A stretch of 63,029 bases of DNA, from positions 10,783 to 73,811 of the forward strand of contig NZ_NEUE01000309.1 of the NCBI RefSeq assembly GCF_002910905.1, given 5' to 3'. Position 1 is the first letter of the stretch, and every line of letters begins with the position of its first letter. This DNA comes from Streptomyces sp. SM11. Its GTDB lineage: Bacteria > Actinomycetota > Actinomycetes > Streptomycetales > Streptomycetaceae. Shown here piece by piece: positions 1 to 9,401 of this stretch. The notes under the pieces are model-generated. The model saw nothing but the letters and a program-made list of their open reading frames with translations. It was not told where the DNA came from and searched no databases. The position numbers and the translations under genes were made by a program.

Positions 1-118
1 GCACACCCGTACGTTCTTCCAGGTCATGCTGCCGATGGCCAAGCCGGGCCGTTTCCGCGCGGATGAGCCCCTGCCTGCTCAGGTCTTGACGGGAGGCACC
101 CCCAAACGGTCAGCTTAG
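1..118 (+). pseudogene. 3' remnant of an ABC sugar permease gene (left edge)
   Basis: Reading from base 2 gives 38 residues and a TAG stop at 116-118. The first half, RTFFQVMLPMAKPG, looks like the end of the cytoplasmic EAA loop of a MalF/MalG-type ABC permease, the part that contacts the ATPase. Normal permeases continue for roughly 80 residues with two more membrane helices. Here only about 22 hydrophilic residues (GRFRADEPLPAQ...) follow before the stop, and no other frame continues a permease. I infer that the 3' end of a permease gene was lost and replaced by unrelated sequence. The 5' part lies outside the window, so an unusual but complete protein cannot be excluded. Confidence 0.5.
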
Positions 119-201
119 AGTTCACATGTTGGAGGAAGCCGGGGTCTCATCGCTGCGGCCCCGGCCGGGGCGGTCTTCAGGACCGCCCGCCAAGGGCAGG
201 A

Positions 202-1413
202 GTGGATGAGTCGATGGAGACTCCCGGGTCGCAGACATCGCTGCACAGGGCCAATCTGGAGCGGGTCGTACGCGCCGTACGGATGGCGGGATCGCTCACC
301 CAGGCGGAGATCGCCCGGAGCACCGGGCTCTCCGCGGCCACGGTCTCCAATATCGTTCGGGAGCTGAAGGACGGCGGGACGGTCGAGGTCACCCCCACCT
401 CGGCGGGCGGCCGGCGGGCCCGCAGCGTCTCGCTCAGCGGTGACGCGGGGATCGTCATCGGCGTCGACTTCGGCCATACGCATCTGCGTGTCGCCGTCGG
501 CAACCTCGCCCACCAGGTGCTCGCCGAGGAGGCCGAGCCGCTGGACGTCGACGCCTCGTCGGCCGAGGGCTTCGACCGGGCGGAAGTGCTGGTCAAGCGG
601 CTGATCGAGGCCACCGGGATCGGCCCGGACAAGGTGATCGGCATCGGGCTGGGCGTGCCGGGCCCCATCGATGTCGAGTCCGGCACGCTGGGCTCCACCT
701 CGATCCTGCCGGGCTGGACGGGCATCAACCCCAGCGAGGAGCTCTCCGGCCGCCTCGGCGTGCCCGTGTACGTCGACAACGACGCCAATCTCGGGGCGCT
801 CGGCGAGCTGGTCTGGGGGAGCGGGAGGGGTGTCAAGGACCTCGCGTACATCAAGGTGGCCAGCGGCGTCGGCGCCGGTCTGGTGATCGACGGGACCATC
901 TACCGCGGTCCGGGCGGTACGGCCGGCGAGATCGGGCACATCACGCTCGACGAGTCGGGCCCGGTCTGCCGCTGCGGCAACCGCGGCTGCCTGGAGACCT
1001 TCACCGCCGCCCGCTACGTCCTGCCCCTGCTCCAGCCCAGCCACGGCCCCGGGCTCACCATGGAGCGGGTGGTCCAGCTGGCCCGGGAGGGCGATCCGGG
1101 CTGCCGCCGGGTGATCGGTGACGTGGGCCGCCACATAGGCAGCGGCGTGGCCAACCTGTGCAACCTGCTCAACCCCAGCCGCGTCGTGCTCGGCGGCTCG
1201 CTGGCGGAGGCCGGGGAGCTGGTCCTGGGACCCATACGGGACTCCGTGTCGCGTTACGCGATCCCCAGCGCCGCCCGGCAGCTCTCGGTGCTGCCCGGCG
1301 CGCTCGGCGGGCGCGCCGAGGTACTGGGCGCACTCGCCCTGGTGCTCAGCGAGATGGGGGATTCAACCCTTTTGGAGAGCACCCTCCCCGCGGCGACTCC
1401 TGCCTTCACTTAG
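202..1413 (+). CDS. rok7B7: ROK-family transcriptional regulator, Rok7B7-like
   Basis: 403-residue ROK (repressor/ORF/kinase) protein. A winged helix-turn-helix near residues 20-80 (TQAEIARSTGLSAATVSNIV) is followed by a sugar-kinase-like fold: the ATP-site motif GVDFGHTHLR, the GLGVPGPID segment, and the zinc-type motif with CRCGNRGCLE near residue 260. The GTG start at 202 has a GGGCAGG Shine-Dalgarno. From memory, Rok7B7 of S. coelicolor sits directly upstream of xylFGH and affects xylose uptake, carbon catabolite repression and antibiotic production; gene order here agrees. It probably senses a sugar or sugar phosphate and controls the next operon from the spacer at 1414-1533. Whether it still has kinase activity cannot be told from sequence. 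Confidence 0.92.
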   Translation: MDESMETPGSQTSLHRANLERVVRAVRMAGSLTQAEIARSTGLSAATVSNIVRELKDGGTVEVTPTSAGGRRARSVSLSGDAGIVIGVDFGHTHLRVAVGNLAHQVLAEEAEPLDVDASSAEGFDRAEVLVKRLIEATGIGPDKVIGIGLGVPGPIDVESGTLGSTSILPGWTGINPSEELSGRLGVPVYVDNDANLGALGELVWGSGRGVKDLAYIKVASGVGAGLVIDGTIYRGPGGTAGEIGHITLDESGPVCRCGNRGCLETFTAARYVLPLLQPSHGPGLTMERVVQLAREGDPGCRRVIGDVGRHIGSGVANLCNLLNPSRVVLGGSLAEAGELVLGPIRDSVSRYAIPSAARQLSVLPGALGGRAEVLGALALVLSEMGDSTLLESTLPAATPAFT

Positions 1414-1414
1414 A

Positions 1415-1443
1415 TAACGAATGGCACCGTTGTCATCTCGTTA
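1415..1443. promoter_or_regulatory. candidate ROK operator between rok7B7 and xylF
   Basis: TAACGA at 1415-1420 and TCGTTA at 1438-1443 form a perfect 6-bp inverted repeat. Nested inside is a second imperfect one, ATGGCA (1421-1426) with TGTCAT (1431-1436), five of six matching. The site begins two bases after the rok7B7 stop codon and lies about 90 bases before xylF. Position and symmetry suit a repressor operator for the xylF promoter. A short direct repeat with TTGACGCTGACG follows at about 1456. I cannot assign a promoter box with confidence. Binding by Rok7B7 is inference. Confidence 0.4.
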
Positions 1444-1533
1444 AGGATTTACTCCTTGACGCTGACGCTGGGGCCGAGTTGACTTCCAGCCACCTCGGCC
1501 GCAACGTCGCGGCCTCGTCAGGGAGGTTCGAGA

Positions 1534-2646
1534 ATGAACACGCGTATGCGTCGTGCCGCCGTTGCCGTTGCCGCCACCACGATGGCGATCTCGCTGGCCG
1601 CTTGCGGGAGCGCCAAGGAGTCCGGCGACAAGGCCGAACAGGGCTCGGAGAAGAAGGGCGACGACCTGAAGATAGGTCTGCTCCTCCCCGAGAACCAGAC
1701 GGCCCGTTACGAGAAGTTCGACCGGCCGATCATCGAGAAGAAGATCAGCGAGCTCACCGGCGGCAAGGCGGAGGTCGTCTACGCCAACGCCAAGCAGGAC
1801 GCGACCACCCAGTCGCAGCAGGTCGACACCATGATCACCAACAAGGTCGACGCGCTCATCGTCGGCGCGGTGGACGCCAAGGCGATCGCGAACAGCGTCA
1901 AGAAGGCCAAGGACGAGGGCATTCCGGTCGTCGCGTTCGACCGCCTCGCCGAGGGTCCCATCGACGCCTACACCTCCTTCGACAACGAAGAGGTCGGCCG
2001 GGCCCAGGGCACCGCCCTGCTGGAGGCCCTGGGCGACAAGGCCGACGGCGGCACGATCGTGATGATGAACGGCGCGATCACCGACCCGAACGCCAAGCTC
2101 TTCAAGAAGGGCGCCAAGTCGGTCCTCGACGGCAAGGTGAAGTACGGCAAGGAGTACGACACCAAGGAGTGGAAGCCGGAGAACGCCAACGCCAACATGG
2201 AAGCGGCGATCACCGCACTCGGCAAGGACAAGATCGACGGCGTCTACTCCGCCAACGACGGCATGGCCGGCGGCATCATCACCGCTCTCAAGGCCGCCGG
2301 TCTGCCGAAGCTCCCCCCGGTCACCGGCCAGGACGCCGAACTGGCGGGCGTGCAGCGCATCGTCACCGGTGAGCAGTTCATGAGCGTCTACAAGTCCTAC
2401 CCCGCGGAAGGCGTCGTCGCCGCCGAGATGGCCGTCGCCCTCGCCAAGGGCGAGAAGCTCGACTCCATCGCCACCTCCAAGGTCGACAACGCCAGCCAGA
2501 AGGACATCCCGACGGTGCTCGTCCCGGTCATCTCGCTGACCAAGGACAACATCAAGGACACCGTCATCAAGGACGGCATCTGGACGCTGGACGAGATCTG
2601 CACGGACAAGTACAAGGCCGACTGCGACAAGATCGGTCTGAAGTAG
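1534..2646 (+). CDS. xylF: Xylose-type ABC transporter substrate-binding lipoprotein
   Basis: 370-residue periplasmic-binding-protein-like lipoprotein (Peripla_BP_4, the ribose/xylose class). A basic N-terminus and hydrophobic stretch end in the lipobox ISLAAC with the lipid-bearing Cys at residue 24, so it is anchored outside the membrane. Two sugar-binding lobes follow; conserved features include KIGLLLPENQTARYEKFD near the mature N-terminus, VVAFDRL, and YSANDGMAGG in the second lobe. The ATG is preceded by a GGGAGG Shine-Dalgarno. It captures sugar, likely xylose, and hands it to the XylG/XylH importer downstream. Substrate identity rests on gene order and family. Confidence 0.9.
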   Translation: MNTRMRRAAVAVAATTMAISLAACGSAKESGDKAEQGSEKKGDDLKIGLLLPENQTARYEKFDRPIIEKKISELTGGKAEVVYANAKQDATTQSQQVDTMITNKVDALIVGAVDAKAIANSVKKAKDEGIPVVAFDRLAEGPIDAYTSFDNEEVGRAQGTALLEALGDKADGGTIVMMNGAITDPNAKLFKKGAKSVLDGKVKYGKEYDTKEWKPENANANMEAAITALGKDKIDGVYSANDGMAGGIITALKAAGLPKLPPVTGQDAELAGVQRIVTGEQFMSVYKSYPAEGVVAAEMAVALAKGEKLDSIATSKVDNASQKDIPTVLVPVISLTKDNIKDTVIKDGIWTLDEICTDKYKADCDKIGLK

Positions 2647-2652
2647 GCCCTT

Positions 2653-2685
2653 GGGACCCGGCCCGCCCCCGAGCCGCCGGGTCCC
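2653..2685 (+). terminator. stem-loop after xylF (probable attenuator)
   Basis: GGGACCCGGC (2653-2662) pairs perfectly with GCCGGGTCCC (2676-2685). The hairpin sits just after the xylF stop and nearly 250 bases before xylG. Such a structure would stop part of transcription and protect the xylF end of the message, keeping the binding protein more abundant than the ATPase and permease. There is no U-tract, as is common in Streptomyces. Confidence 0.6.
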
Positions 2686-2933
2686 GCCCGCCGTAACGCC
2701 CACCGCGCCCCCGCGAAGGCCGAAACGGCCCCACCGACCGCGCACGCGACCGCCGTACACCGGCCCGCACGCGCCACGAAGCCTGTCCGGCGCCCCGCAC
2801 ACCAACCGTCCCGCTACCGGGCGGGGCGCCGGACGGAACGCTCACACCTCATCTGTTCTCTTTGCTCGACACCGCCGCGCCTTCCCCCGGGTGCGGCATC
2901 CCCGCCGGTCAGGCGGCGAAGGAGATGGTTCAT

Positions 2934-3713
2934 GTGTCCGCTACGCCCGTGTTGGCGTTGCGAGGGGTCTCCAAGCGCTTCGGTGCCGTCCAGGTACTCA
3001 CCGATGTAGAGCTTGAGGTCCACGCCGGCGAGGTGGTCGCCCTGGTGGGCGACAACGGCGCCGGTAAATCAACGCTGGTCAAGACGATCGCCGGAGTGCA
3101 CCCCATCGATGACGGTGTCATCGAGTGGGAGGGCAGGGCCGTGCGGATCGACAAGCCGCACGACGCCCAGAACCTCGGCGTCGCGACCGTCTATCAGGAC
3201 CTCGCGCTGTGCGACAACATCGATGTCGTCGGCAACCTCTATCTCGGCCGGGAGCTGCGCAGGTTCGGCATCCTGGACGAGGTCGAGATGGAGCGCCGCT
3301 CCCGCGAGCTGCTGTCCACGCTCTCCATCCGGATCCCGAGCGTCCGCATCCCGATCGCCTCGCTCTCCGGTGGCCAGCGTCAGACCGTGGCCATCGCCCG
3401 GTCGATGCTCGGTGAGCCCCGCCTCGTCATCCTCGACGAGCCGACCGCCGCCCTCGGCGTCGAGCAGACCGCCCAGGTCCTCGACCTCGTCGAGCGGCTG
3501 CGCGAGCGCGGCCACGCGGTCGTCCTCATCAGCCACAACATGGCCGATGTGAAGGCCGTCGCCGACAAGGTCGCCGTGCTCCGGCTGGGCCGGAACAACG
3601 GTGTCTTCGATGTGAAGACCACCTCCCAGGAAGAGATCATCTCCGCCATCACGGGCGCCACGGACAACGCCGTGACCCGACGAGCGGCGCGCAACGCGGA
3701 GGTTTCCAAGTGA
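2934..3713 (+). CDS. xylG: Sugar ABC transporter ATP-binding protein (single ATPase domain)
   Basis: 259 residues from the GTG at 2934. That start is chosen because GGAG at 2921-2924 lies nine bases upstream; the in-frame ATG at 2925 would leave no spacer. Walker A is GDNGAGKST (residues 39-47), the signature LSGGQRQ follows, and Walker B is RLVILDEPTAAL. Enterobacterial XylG carries two such domains (about 510 residues); this protein has one, so the transporter would use a homodimer. It powers xylose uptake together with the XylH permease, whose GTG start overlaps this stop codon by four bases. Confidence 0.88.
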   Translation: MSATPVLALRGVSKRFGAVQVLTDVELEVHAGEVVALVGDNGAGKSTLVKTIAGVHPIDDGVIEWEGRAVRIDKPHDAQNLGVATVYQDLALCDNIDVVGNLYLGRELRRFGILDEVEMERRSRELLSTLSIRIPSVRIPIASLSGGQRQTVAIARSMLGEPRLVILDEPTAALGVEQTAQVLDLVERLRERGHAVVLISHNMADVKAVADKVAVLRLGRNNGVFDVKTTSQEEIISAITGATDNAVTRRAARNAEVSK

Positions 3714-5044
3714 CCACCGACGAGACCACCGACCCGGTGGACAAGACCGGCACCTCGCTGGACAAGGCCGATGCCCCGACGGACGCGCCGCCGGCCGGCA
3801 ATCCGGACGCGGCCGAGGGCGCCGACACGGTCGTCGACCCGCGCCTGCTCATCCGCGAGCAGGGACTCGCCGGCTACGTCACCGAGTTCAAGCGCAAGAT
3901 CAGCGGCGGCGACCTGGGCTCGATACCGGTGATCGTCGGACTCGCGATCATCGCCATCGTCTTCCAGAGCATGAACTCCGAGTTCCTCTCCGCGAAGAAC
4001 ATCAGCGACATCGCCACCACGATGGTCGCCACCGGCATGATGGCCGTGGGCATCATCTTCGTCCTGATGCTCGGCGAGATCGACCTCTCGGTCGGCTCCG
4101 TCTCCGGTGTCTCCGGCGCCCTCGTCGCGGTGCTCAGCGTCACCCAGGGCATGAACGAATGGCTGGCGATCCTCGTCGCCATCGTCAGCGGCGCGGTGAT
4201 GGGCGCGATCCACGGCTTCTTCTTCGCCCGGATCGGGGCGCCCGCCTTCGCCGTCACCCTGGCCGGCCTGCTGTTCTGGCTCGGCTTCATGCTCCAGCTG
4301 CTCGGCGACTCCGGCACGATCAACCTGGACGGCGACGGGGTGGTCGGCAAGCTGACCACGTACTACTTCACCGACGTGGCCGCCGCCTACGGGCTCGCCG
4401 CCATCGCGGTCGTCGGCTACTTCGCCGCGGCCTTCCTGGACTCCCGCCGCCGCGAGGCGGCCGGCATCCCGGCCCGCCCGCTCGCCGACATCGTCGTGCG
4501 CACCGCGGTCATCGCCGTGTTCGGCTTCGCCGCCGCGTACATGTTCAACCAGTACCGCGGCCTGCCGCTCGCCCTGGTCCTCTTCCTGATCGTCCTGGTC
4601 GGCACGGACTTCCTGCTCCGTCGCACGGCCTACGGGCGGAAGATCTTCGCGCTCGGCGGCAGCGTCGAGGCCTCCCGGCGTGCCGGTATCAACGTCACCG
4701 CGATCCGCGTCTCCGTCTTCTCCATCGCGGGGACCTTCGCGGCGATCGGCGGCCTGTTCTGGGCCTCCAAGATCGCGGCGGCCAACCAGGGCTCCGGCAC
4801 CGGCGACCTTCTGATGAACGTCATCGCGGCGGCCGTCATCGGCGGCACCAGCCTCTTCGGCGGCCGCGGCCGCACCTGGAACGCCCTGCTCGGCGTCATG
4901 GTGATCGTCTCCATCCAGTACGGACTGTCGCTGGAAGGCATCGCCACGCCCATCCAGTACATGGTCACGGGCGCCGTGCTCCTCGCCACGGTCGTCATCG
5001 ACTCCGTCACCCGTAAGACCCAGAAGACCGCAGGCCGCGCCTGA
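3710..5044 (+). CDS. xylH: Sugar ABC transporter permease, XylH-like
   Basis: 444-residue membrane protein of the ribose/xylose permease family (BPD_transp_2). A hydrophilic N-terminal tail of about 60 residues rich in Asp, Thr and Pro precedes ten or so hydrophobic segments (for example IPVIVGLAIIAIVFQSM and GMMAVGIIFVLMLGEIDLS). The motif LGGSVEASRRAGINV is the cytoplasmic loop that contacts the ATPase in this family. The GTG start overlaps the xylG stop (GTGA), so translation is coupled. It forms the sugar channel of the importer. Confidence 0.9.
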   Translation: MTTDETTDPVDKTGTSLDKADAPTDAPPAGNPDAAEGADTVVDPRLLIREQGLAGYVTEFKRKISGGDLGSIPVIVGLAIIAIVFQSMNSEFLSAKNISDIATTMVATGMMAVGIIFVLMLGEIDLSVGSVSGVSGALVAVLSVTQGMNEWLAILVAIVSGAVMGAIHGFFFARIGAPAFAVTLAGLLFWLGFMLQLLGDSGTINLDGDGVVGKLTTYYFTDVAAAYGLAAIAVVGYFAAAFLDSRRREAAGIPARPLADIVVRTAVIAVFGFAAAYMFNQYRGLPLALVLFLIVLVGTDFLLRRTAYGRKIFALGGSVEASRRAGINVTAIRVSVFSIAGTFAAIGGLFWASKIAAANQGSGTGDLLMNVIAAAVIGGTSLFGGRGRTWNALLGVMVIVSIQYGLSLEGIATPIQYMVTGAVLLATVVIDSVTRKTQKTAGRA

Positions 5045-5053
5045 CCGCGGAAC

Positions 5054-5097
5054 CGCGCAGGTGCCCGGTGCCCCCAGGGGTGCCGGGCACCTGCGCG
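5054..5097 (+). terminator. terminator of the xylFGH operon
   Basis: CGCGCAGGTGCCCGG (5054-5068) pairs with CCGGGCACCTGCGCG (5083-5097), a perfect 15-bp stem. A further CCCC/GGGG pairing lies inside the loop. It begins ten bases after the xylH stop and closes the transport operon before the dxs promoter region. Confidence 0.8.
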
Positions 5098-5207
5098 TGT
5101 CCGGCGTTCCCTGTGCGAACAAGACCGCCCGCTGCCCGCCGCCGCGAGCGGAACATTAGACTCATCGGATCGGCACGCTCGATCAGCTCAAACGCAAGGA
5201 GGCACGG

Positions 5208-7121
5208 GTGGATCTGCTGACCCGCATCAAGGGACCGCGCGACCTGGACCGGCTCAGCCTCGGTGAGCTGGAGCAGCTCGCGGAGGAGATCCGCACCTTC
5301 CTCGTGGACGCGGTGTCCAAGACCGGTGGACACCTCGGCCCCAACCTGGGCGTCGTCGAGCTCACCATCGCCCTGCACCGGGTCTTCGAGTCGCCCAGCG
5401 ACAAGGTGCTGTGGGACACCGGCCACCAGGCTTACGTCCACAAGCTGCTCACCGGCCGCCAGGACTTCTCCCGGCTCAAGAGCAAGGGCGGCCTCTCCGG
5501 CTACCCCTCCCGGGCCGAGTCCGAGCACGACATCATCGAGAACAGCCACGCCTCCGGGGTGCTCGGCTGGGCCGACGGCCTCGCCAAGGCGAACGAGGTC
5601 CTGAAGAAGGACGACCACGTCGTCGCGGTCATCGGCGACGGCGCGCTCACCGGCGGTATGGCCTGGGAGGCGCTGAACAACATCGCCGCCGCCAAGGACC
5701 GCCCGCTCGTCATCGTCGTCAACGACAACGAGCGCTCCTACGCCCCGACGATCGGCGGCCTGGCCAACCACCTCGCCACGCTCCGTACGACCGACGGTTA
5801 CGAGCGGTTCCTGGCCCGCGGCAAGGACATCCTGGAGCGCACGCCCGTCGTCGGCCGTCCGCTGTACGAGACCCTGCACGGCGCGAAGAAGGGCCTCAAG
5901 GACTTCATCGCCCCGCAGGGCATGTTCGAGGACCTCGGCCTGAAGTACGTCGGCCCGATCGACGGCCACGACATCGAGGCCCTGGAATCCGCGCTCCAGC
6001 GCGCCAAGCGCTTCGGCGGCCCGGTCATCGTGCACTGCCTCACCGAGAAGGGCCGCGGCTACACCCCCGCCCTCCAGGACGAGGCCGACCGCTTCCACGC
6101 GGTGGGCAAGATCCACCCGGACACCGGCCTGCCGATCTCCACGTCCGGCCTCGACTGGACCTCGGTCTTCGGCGAGGAGATGCTCAAGCTCGGCCAGGAG
6201 CGCGAGGACATCGTCGCGATCACCGCGGCCATGCTCCAGCCCGTCGGCCTCGGCAAGTTCGAGGCCGCCTTCCCGGACCGGATCTACGACGTCGGCATCG
6301 CCGAGCAGCACGGCGCGGTCTCCGCGGCCGGCCTGGCCACCGGCGGCCTCCACCCGGTCTTCGCGGTCTACGCCACCTTCCTCAACCGCGCCTTCGACCA
6401 GGTCCTGATGGACGTCGCCCTGCACAAGTGCGGCGTCACCTTCGTCCTGGACCGGGCTGGCATCACCGGCACGGACGGCGCCTCGCACAACGGCATGTGG
6501 GACATGTCGATCCTCCAGTGCGTGCCCACGCTCCGGATCGCCGCCCCACGCGACGCCGACCAGGTCCGCGCCCAGCTGCGCGAGGCCGTCGCCGTCGACG
6601 ACGCGCCCACCGTGGTCCGCTTCTCCAAGGGTGCGGTCGGACCCGCCGTCAAGGCGGTCGGCAAGGCCGGCGGTATGGACATCCTGCGCGAGCCGAAGGC
6701 CGTCCGCCCGGACGTCCTGGTCGTCTCCGTCGGCGCGCTCGCCCCGATGTGCCTGGAGATCGCCGACCTGCTGGACGCCCAGGGCATCTCCAGCACGGTC
6801 GTCGACCCCCGCTGGGTCAAGCCCGTCGACGAGGCGCTCGCCCCGCTCGCCGAGCGCCACCGCGTCGTCGTCACGGTCGAGGACAACAGCCGCGCCGGAG
6901 GTGTCGGCTCGGCCGTCGCCCAGGCCCTGCGCGACGCCGGGGTCGACGTGCCGCTGCGCGACTTCGGCATCCCGCCGGTCTTCCTCGACCACGCCTCACG
7001 CGGCGAGGTCATGGCCGAGATCGGACTGACCGCGCCGGACATCGCCCGGCAGGTCACCGGCCTGGTCGCCAAGCTCGACGGCCGCTTCGAGAGCCGTGCG
7101 GTCGAGGCCGCCCGCGACTGA
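5208..7121 (+). CDS. dxs: 1-deoxy-D-xylulose-5-phosphate synthase
   Basis: 637 residues, normal length. DXS condenses pyruvate with glyceraldehyde 3-phosphate to give DXP, the first step of the MEP isoprenoid pathway, and also feeds thiamin and pyridoxal synthesis. Visible are the thiamin-diphosphate motif GDGALTGGMAWEALNN (near residue 145), the substrate-channel segment DTGHQAYVHKLLTGR, the transketolase pyrimidine-domain motif DRAGITGTDGASHNG, and a C-terminal transketolase domain. The GTG start has AAGGAGG five bases upstream. It is cytosolic and transcribed alone: terminators lie before and after it, and TAGACT near 5156 is a possible -10 box. Confidence 0.97.
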   Translation: MDLLTRIKGPRDLDRLSLGELEQLAEEIRTFLVDAVSKTGGHLGPNLGVVELTIALHRVFESPSDKVLWDTGHQAYVHKLLTGRQDFSRLKSKGGLSGYPSRAESEHDIIENSHASGVLGWADGLAKANEVLKKDDHVVAVIGDGALTGGMAWEALNNIAAAKDRPLVIVVNDNERSYAPTIGGLANHLATLRTTDGYERFLARGKDILERTPVVGRPLYETLHGAKKGLKDFIAPQGMFEDLGLKYVGPIDGHDIEALESALQRAKRFGGPVIVHCLTEKGRGYTPALQDEADRFHAVGKIHPDTGLPISTSGLDWTSVFGEEMLKLGQEREDIVAITAAMLQPVGLGKFEAAFPDRIYDVGIAEQHGAVSAAGLATGGLHPVFAVYATFLNRAFDQVLMDVALHKCGVTFVLDRAGITGTDGASHNGMWDMSILQCVPTLRIAAPRDADQVRAQLREAVAVDDAPTVVRFSKGAVGPAVKAVGKAGGMDILREPKAVRPDVLVVSVGALAPMCLEIADLLDAQGISSTVVDPRWVKPVDEALAPLAERHRVVVTVEDNSRAGGVGSAVAQALRDAGVDVPLRDFGIPPVFLDHASRGEVMAEIGLTAPDIARQVTGLVAKLDGRFESRAVEAARD

Positions 7122-7148
7122 CCCGCGAACATCTCTCCGTACGGCCGA

Positions 7149-7190
7149 CGGGCCGGGAGAACCGCCCCTGCGGGTGGTTCTCCCGGCCCG
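7149..7190 (+). terminator. dxs terminator
   Basis: A 19-bp stem with one G-T pair: CGGGCCGGGAGAACCGCCC (7149-7167), a four-base loop, and the complementary arm at 7172-7190. It starts 28 bases after the dxs stop. Confidence 0.85.
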
Positions 7191-7313
7191 TTCGCGTGAA
7201 ACGGGCCGGATGGCGCGTTCCCGCGCCCTACCCGGTCCCGACCATGGCGTTCACAACGAATGCGTGGAGGTAACGCAGGGAGCGCGCAGGTCACACCACC
7301 CCACGGAAAGGGC

Positions 7314-8780
<1,467 letters not shown>

Positions 8781-8783
8781 GGG

Positions 8784-8948
8784 GTGTCTGACCATTCCCG
8801 TCCGCCTCACGACGCCATGCACGCGCTCTCGCCGCACCGACCCCGGAGCCAAGTACGTCCAGTACGAGGGCCTGGGGCCGGCACGCCGTGAGCACGCACC
8901 CGACGCCGCACGGCCGTCCTACGGGCGACGACGGGAATTGTCGGACAC
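8784..8948. mobile_element. MITE-like inverted-repeat element
   Basis: The ends are a 19-bp imperfect inverted repeat. The left arm, 8784-8802 (GTGTCTGACCATTCCCGTC), matches the complement of the right arm, 8930-8948, at 17 of 19 positions. The roughly 127-base interior holds a small GTAC-gtcca-GTAC symmetry and no gene. The element starts four bases after the permease stop. Its right arm supplies the last codons of the next gene, which ends at 8919. Size and structure suit a non-autonomous miniature element. I recall similar spacer sequences recurring in Streptomyces genomes but cannot check this here. Confidence 0.5.
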
Positions 8949-9362
8949 TCCCTGGCGATCCTCGTCCCCGGGGGCCGGCAGCGGCCGTACCGTACGGGGT
9001 CCGACGCACCGGGCCCCGTGCGCCTCGACCCGCTGCCGCAGTCCGCGGTCGGCGGTGACGACGACGCAGTCCCGGTCCGCGGAGGCCCCGGCCGCCAGTT
9101 CGGCGATCAGGTCGTCGCCACTGCCGGGGGCCGGGTCGACCCGGACTCCGGCCACGGACGCGACGCCCCGGGCGGCCCCTTCGACGACGAGCACCAGCTC
9201 GACGGGGCCGGGCAGCCCCGGCAGCCCGGCCGCCGCGTACGGGACCAACGAGTCCCGCAGCCGGGTCGCCGCCCCGCGCCGGTCCCGCCACCACCCGTCG
9301 GGCACGGAACCGACCACATTGGCGGCGTCCACGATCACCAGCGTCGTATCGTCGTCGCTCAT
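8919..9362 (-). CDS. NYN/PIN-like domain protein
   Basis: 147-residue cytosolic protein. LVIVDAANVVGS at residues 8-19 gives the first acidic residue of the NYN/PIN nuclease fold (Asp12). The later segment CVVVTADRGLRQRVEAHGARCVGP matches the second conserved aspartate and strand of YacP/NYN-type domains. A role in RNA cleavage is the family expectation, not shown. The last ten codons (VSDNSRRRP) overlap the right arm of the inverted-repeat element, so the natural C-terminus may have been replaced by insertion. It lies 39 bases beyond the LCP gene on the same strand and could be co-transcribed. Confidence 0.7.
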   Translation of the reverse strand: MSDDDTTLVIVDAANVVGSVPDGWWRDRRGAATRLRDSLVPYAAAGLPGLPGPVELVLVVEGAARGVASVAGVRVDPAPGSGDDLIAELAAGASADRDCVVVTADRGLRQRVEAHGARCVGPRTVRPLPAPGDEDRQGVSDNSRRRP

Positions 9363-9401
9363 TCCGGCAGGGTGTCACGGGGAGCGGGGCACTACGGGGC
9401 G

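Noticed and set aside
3380..6992. Very long minus-strand open frames opposite xylGH and dxs (580 and 661 codons)
   Set aside because: They are mirror frames that high GC leaves open. Their products are Asp/Gly/Arg/Val-rich without domains, and the plus-strand genes have clear families.
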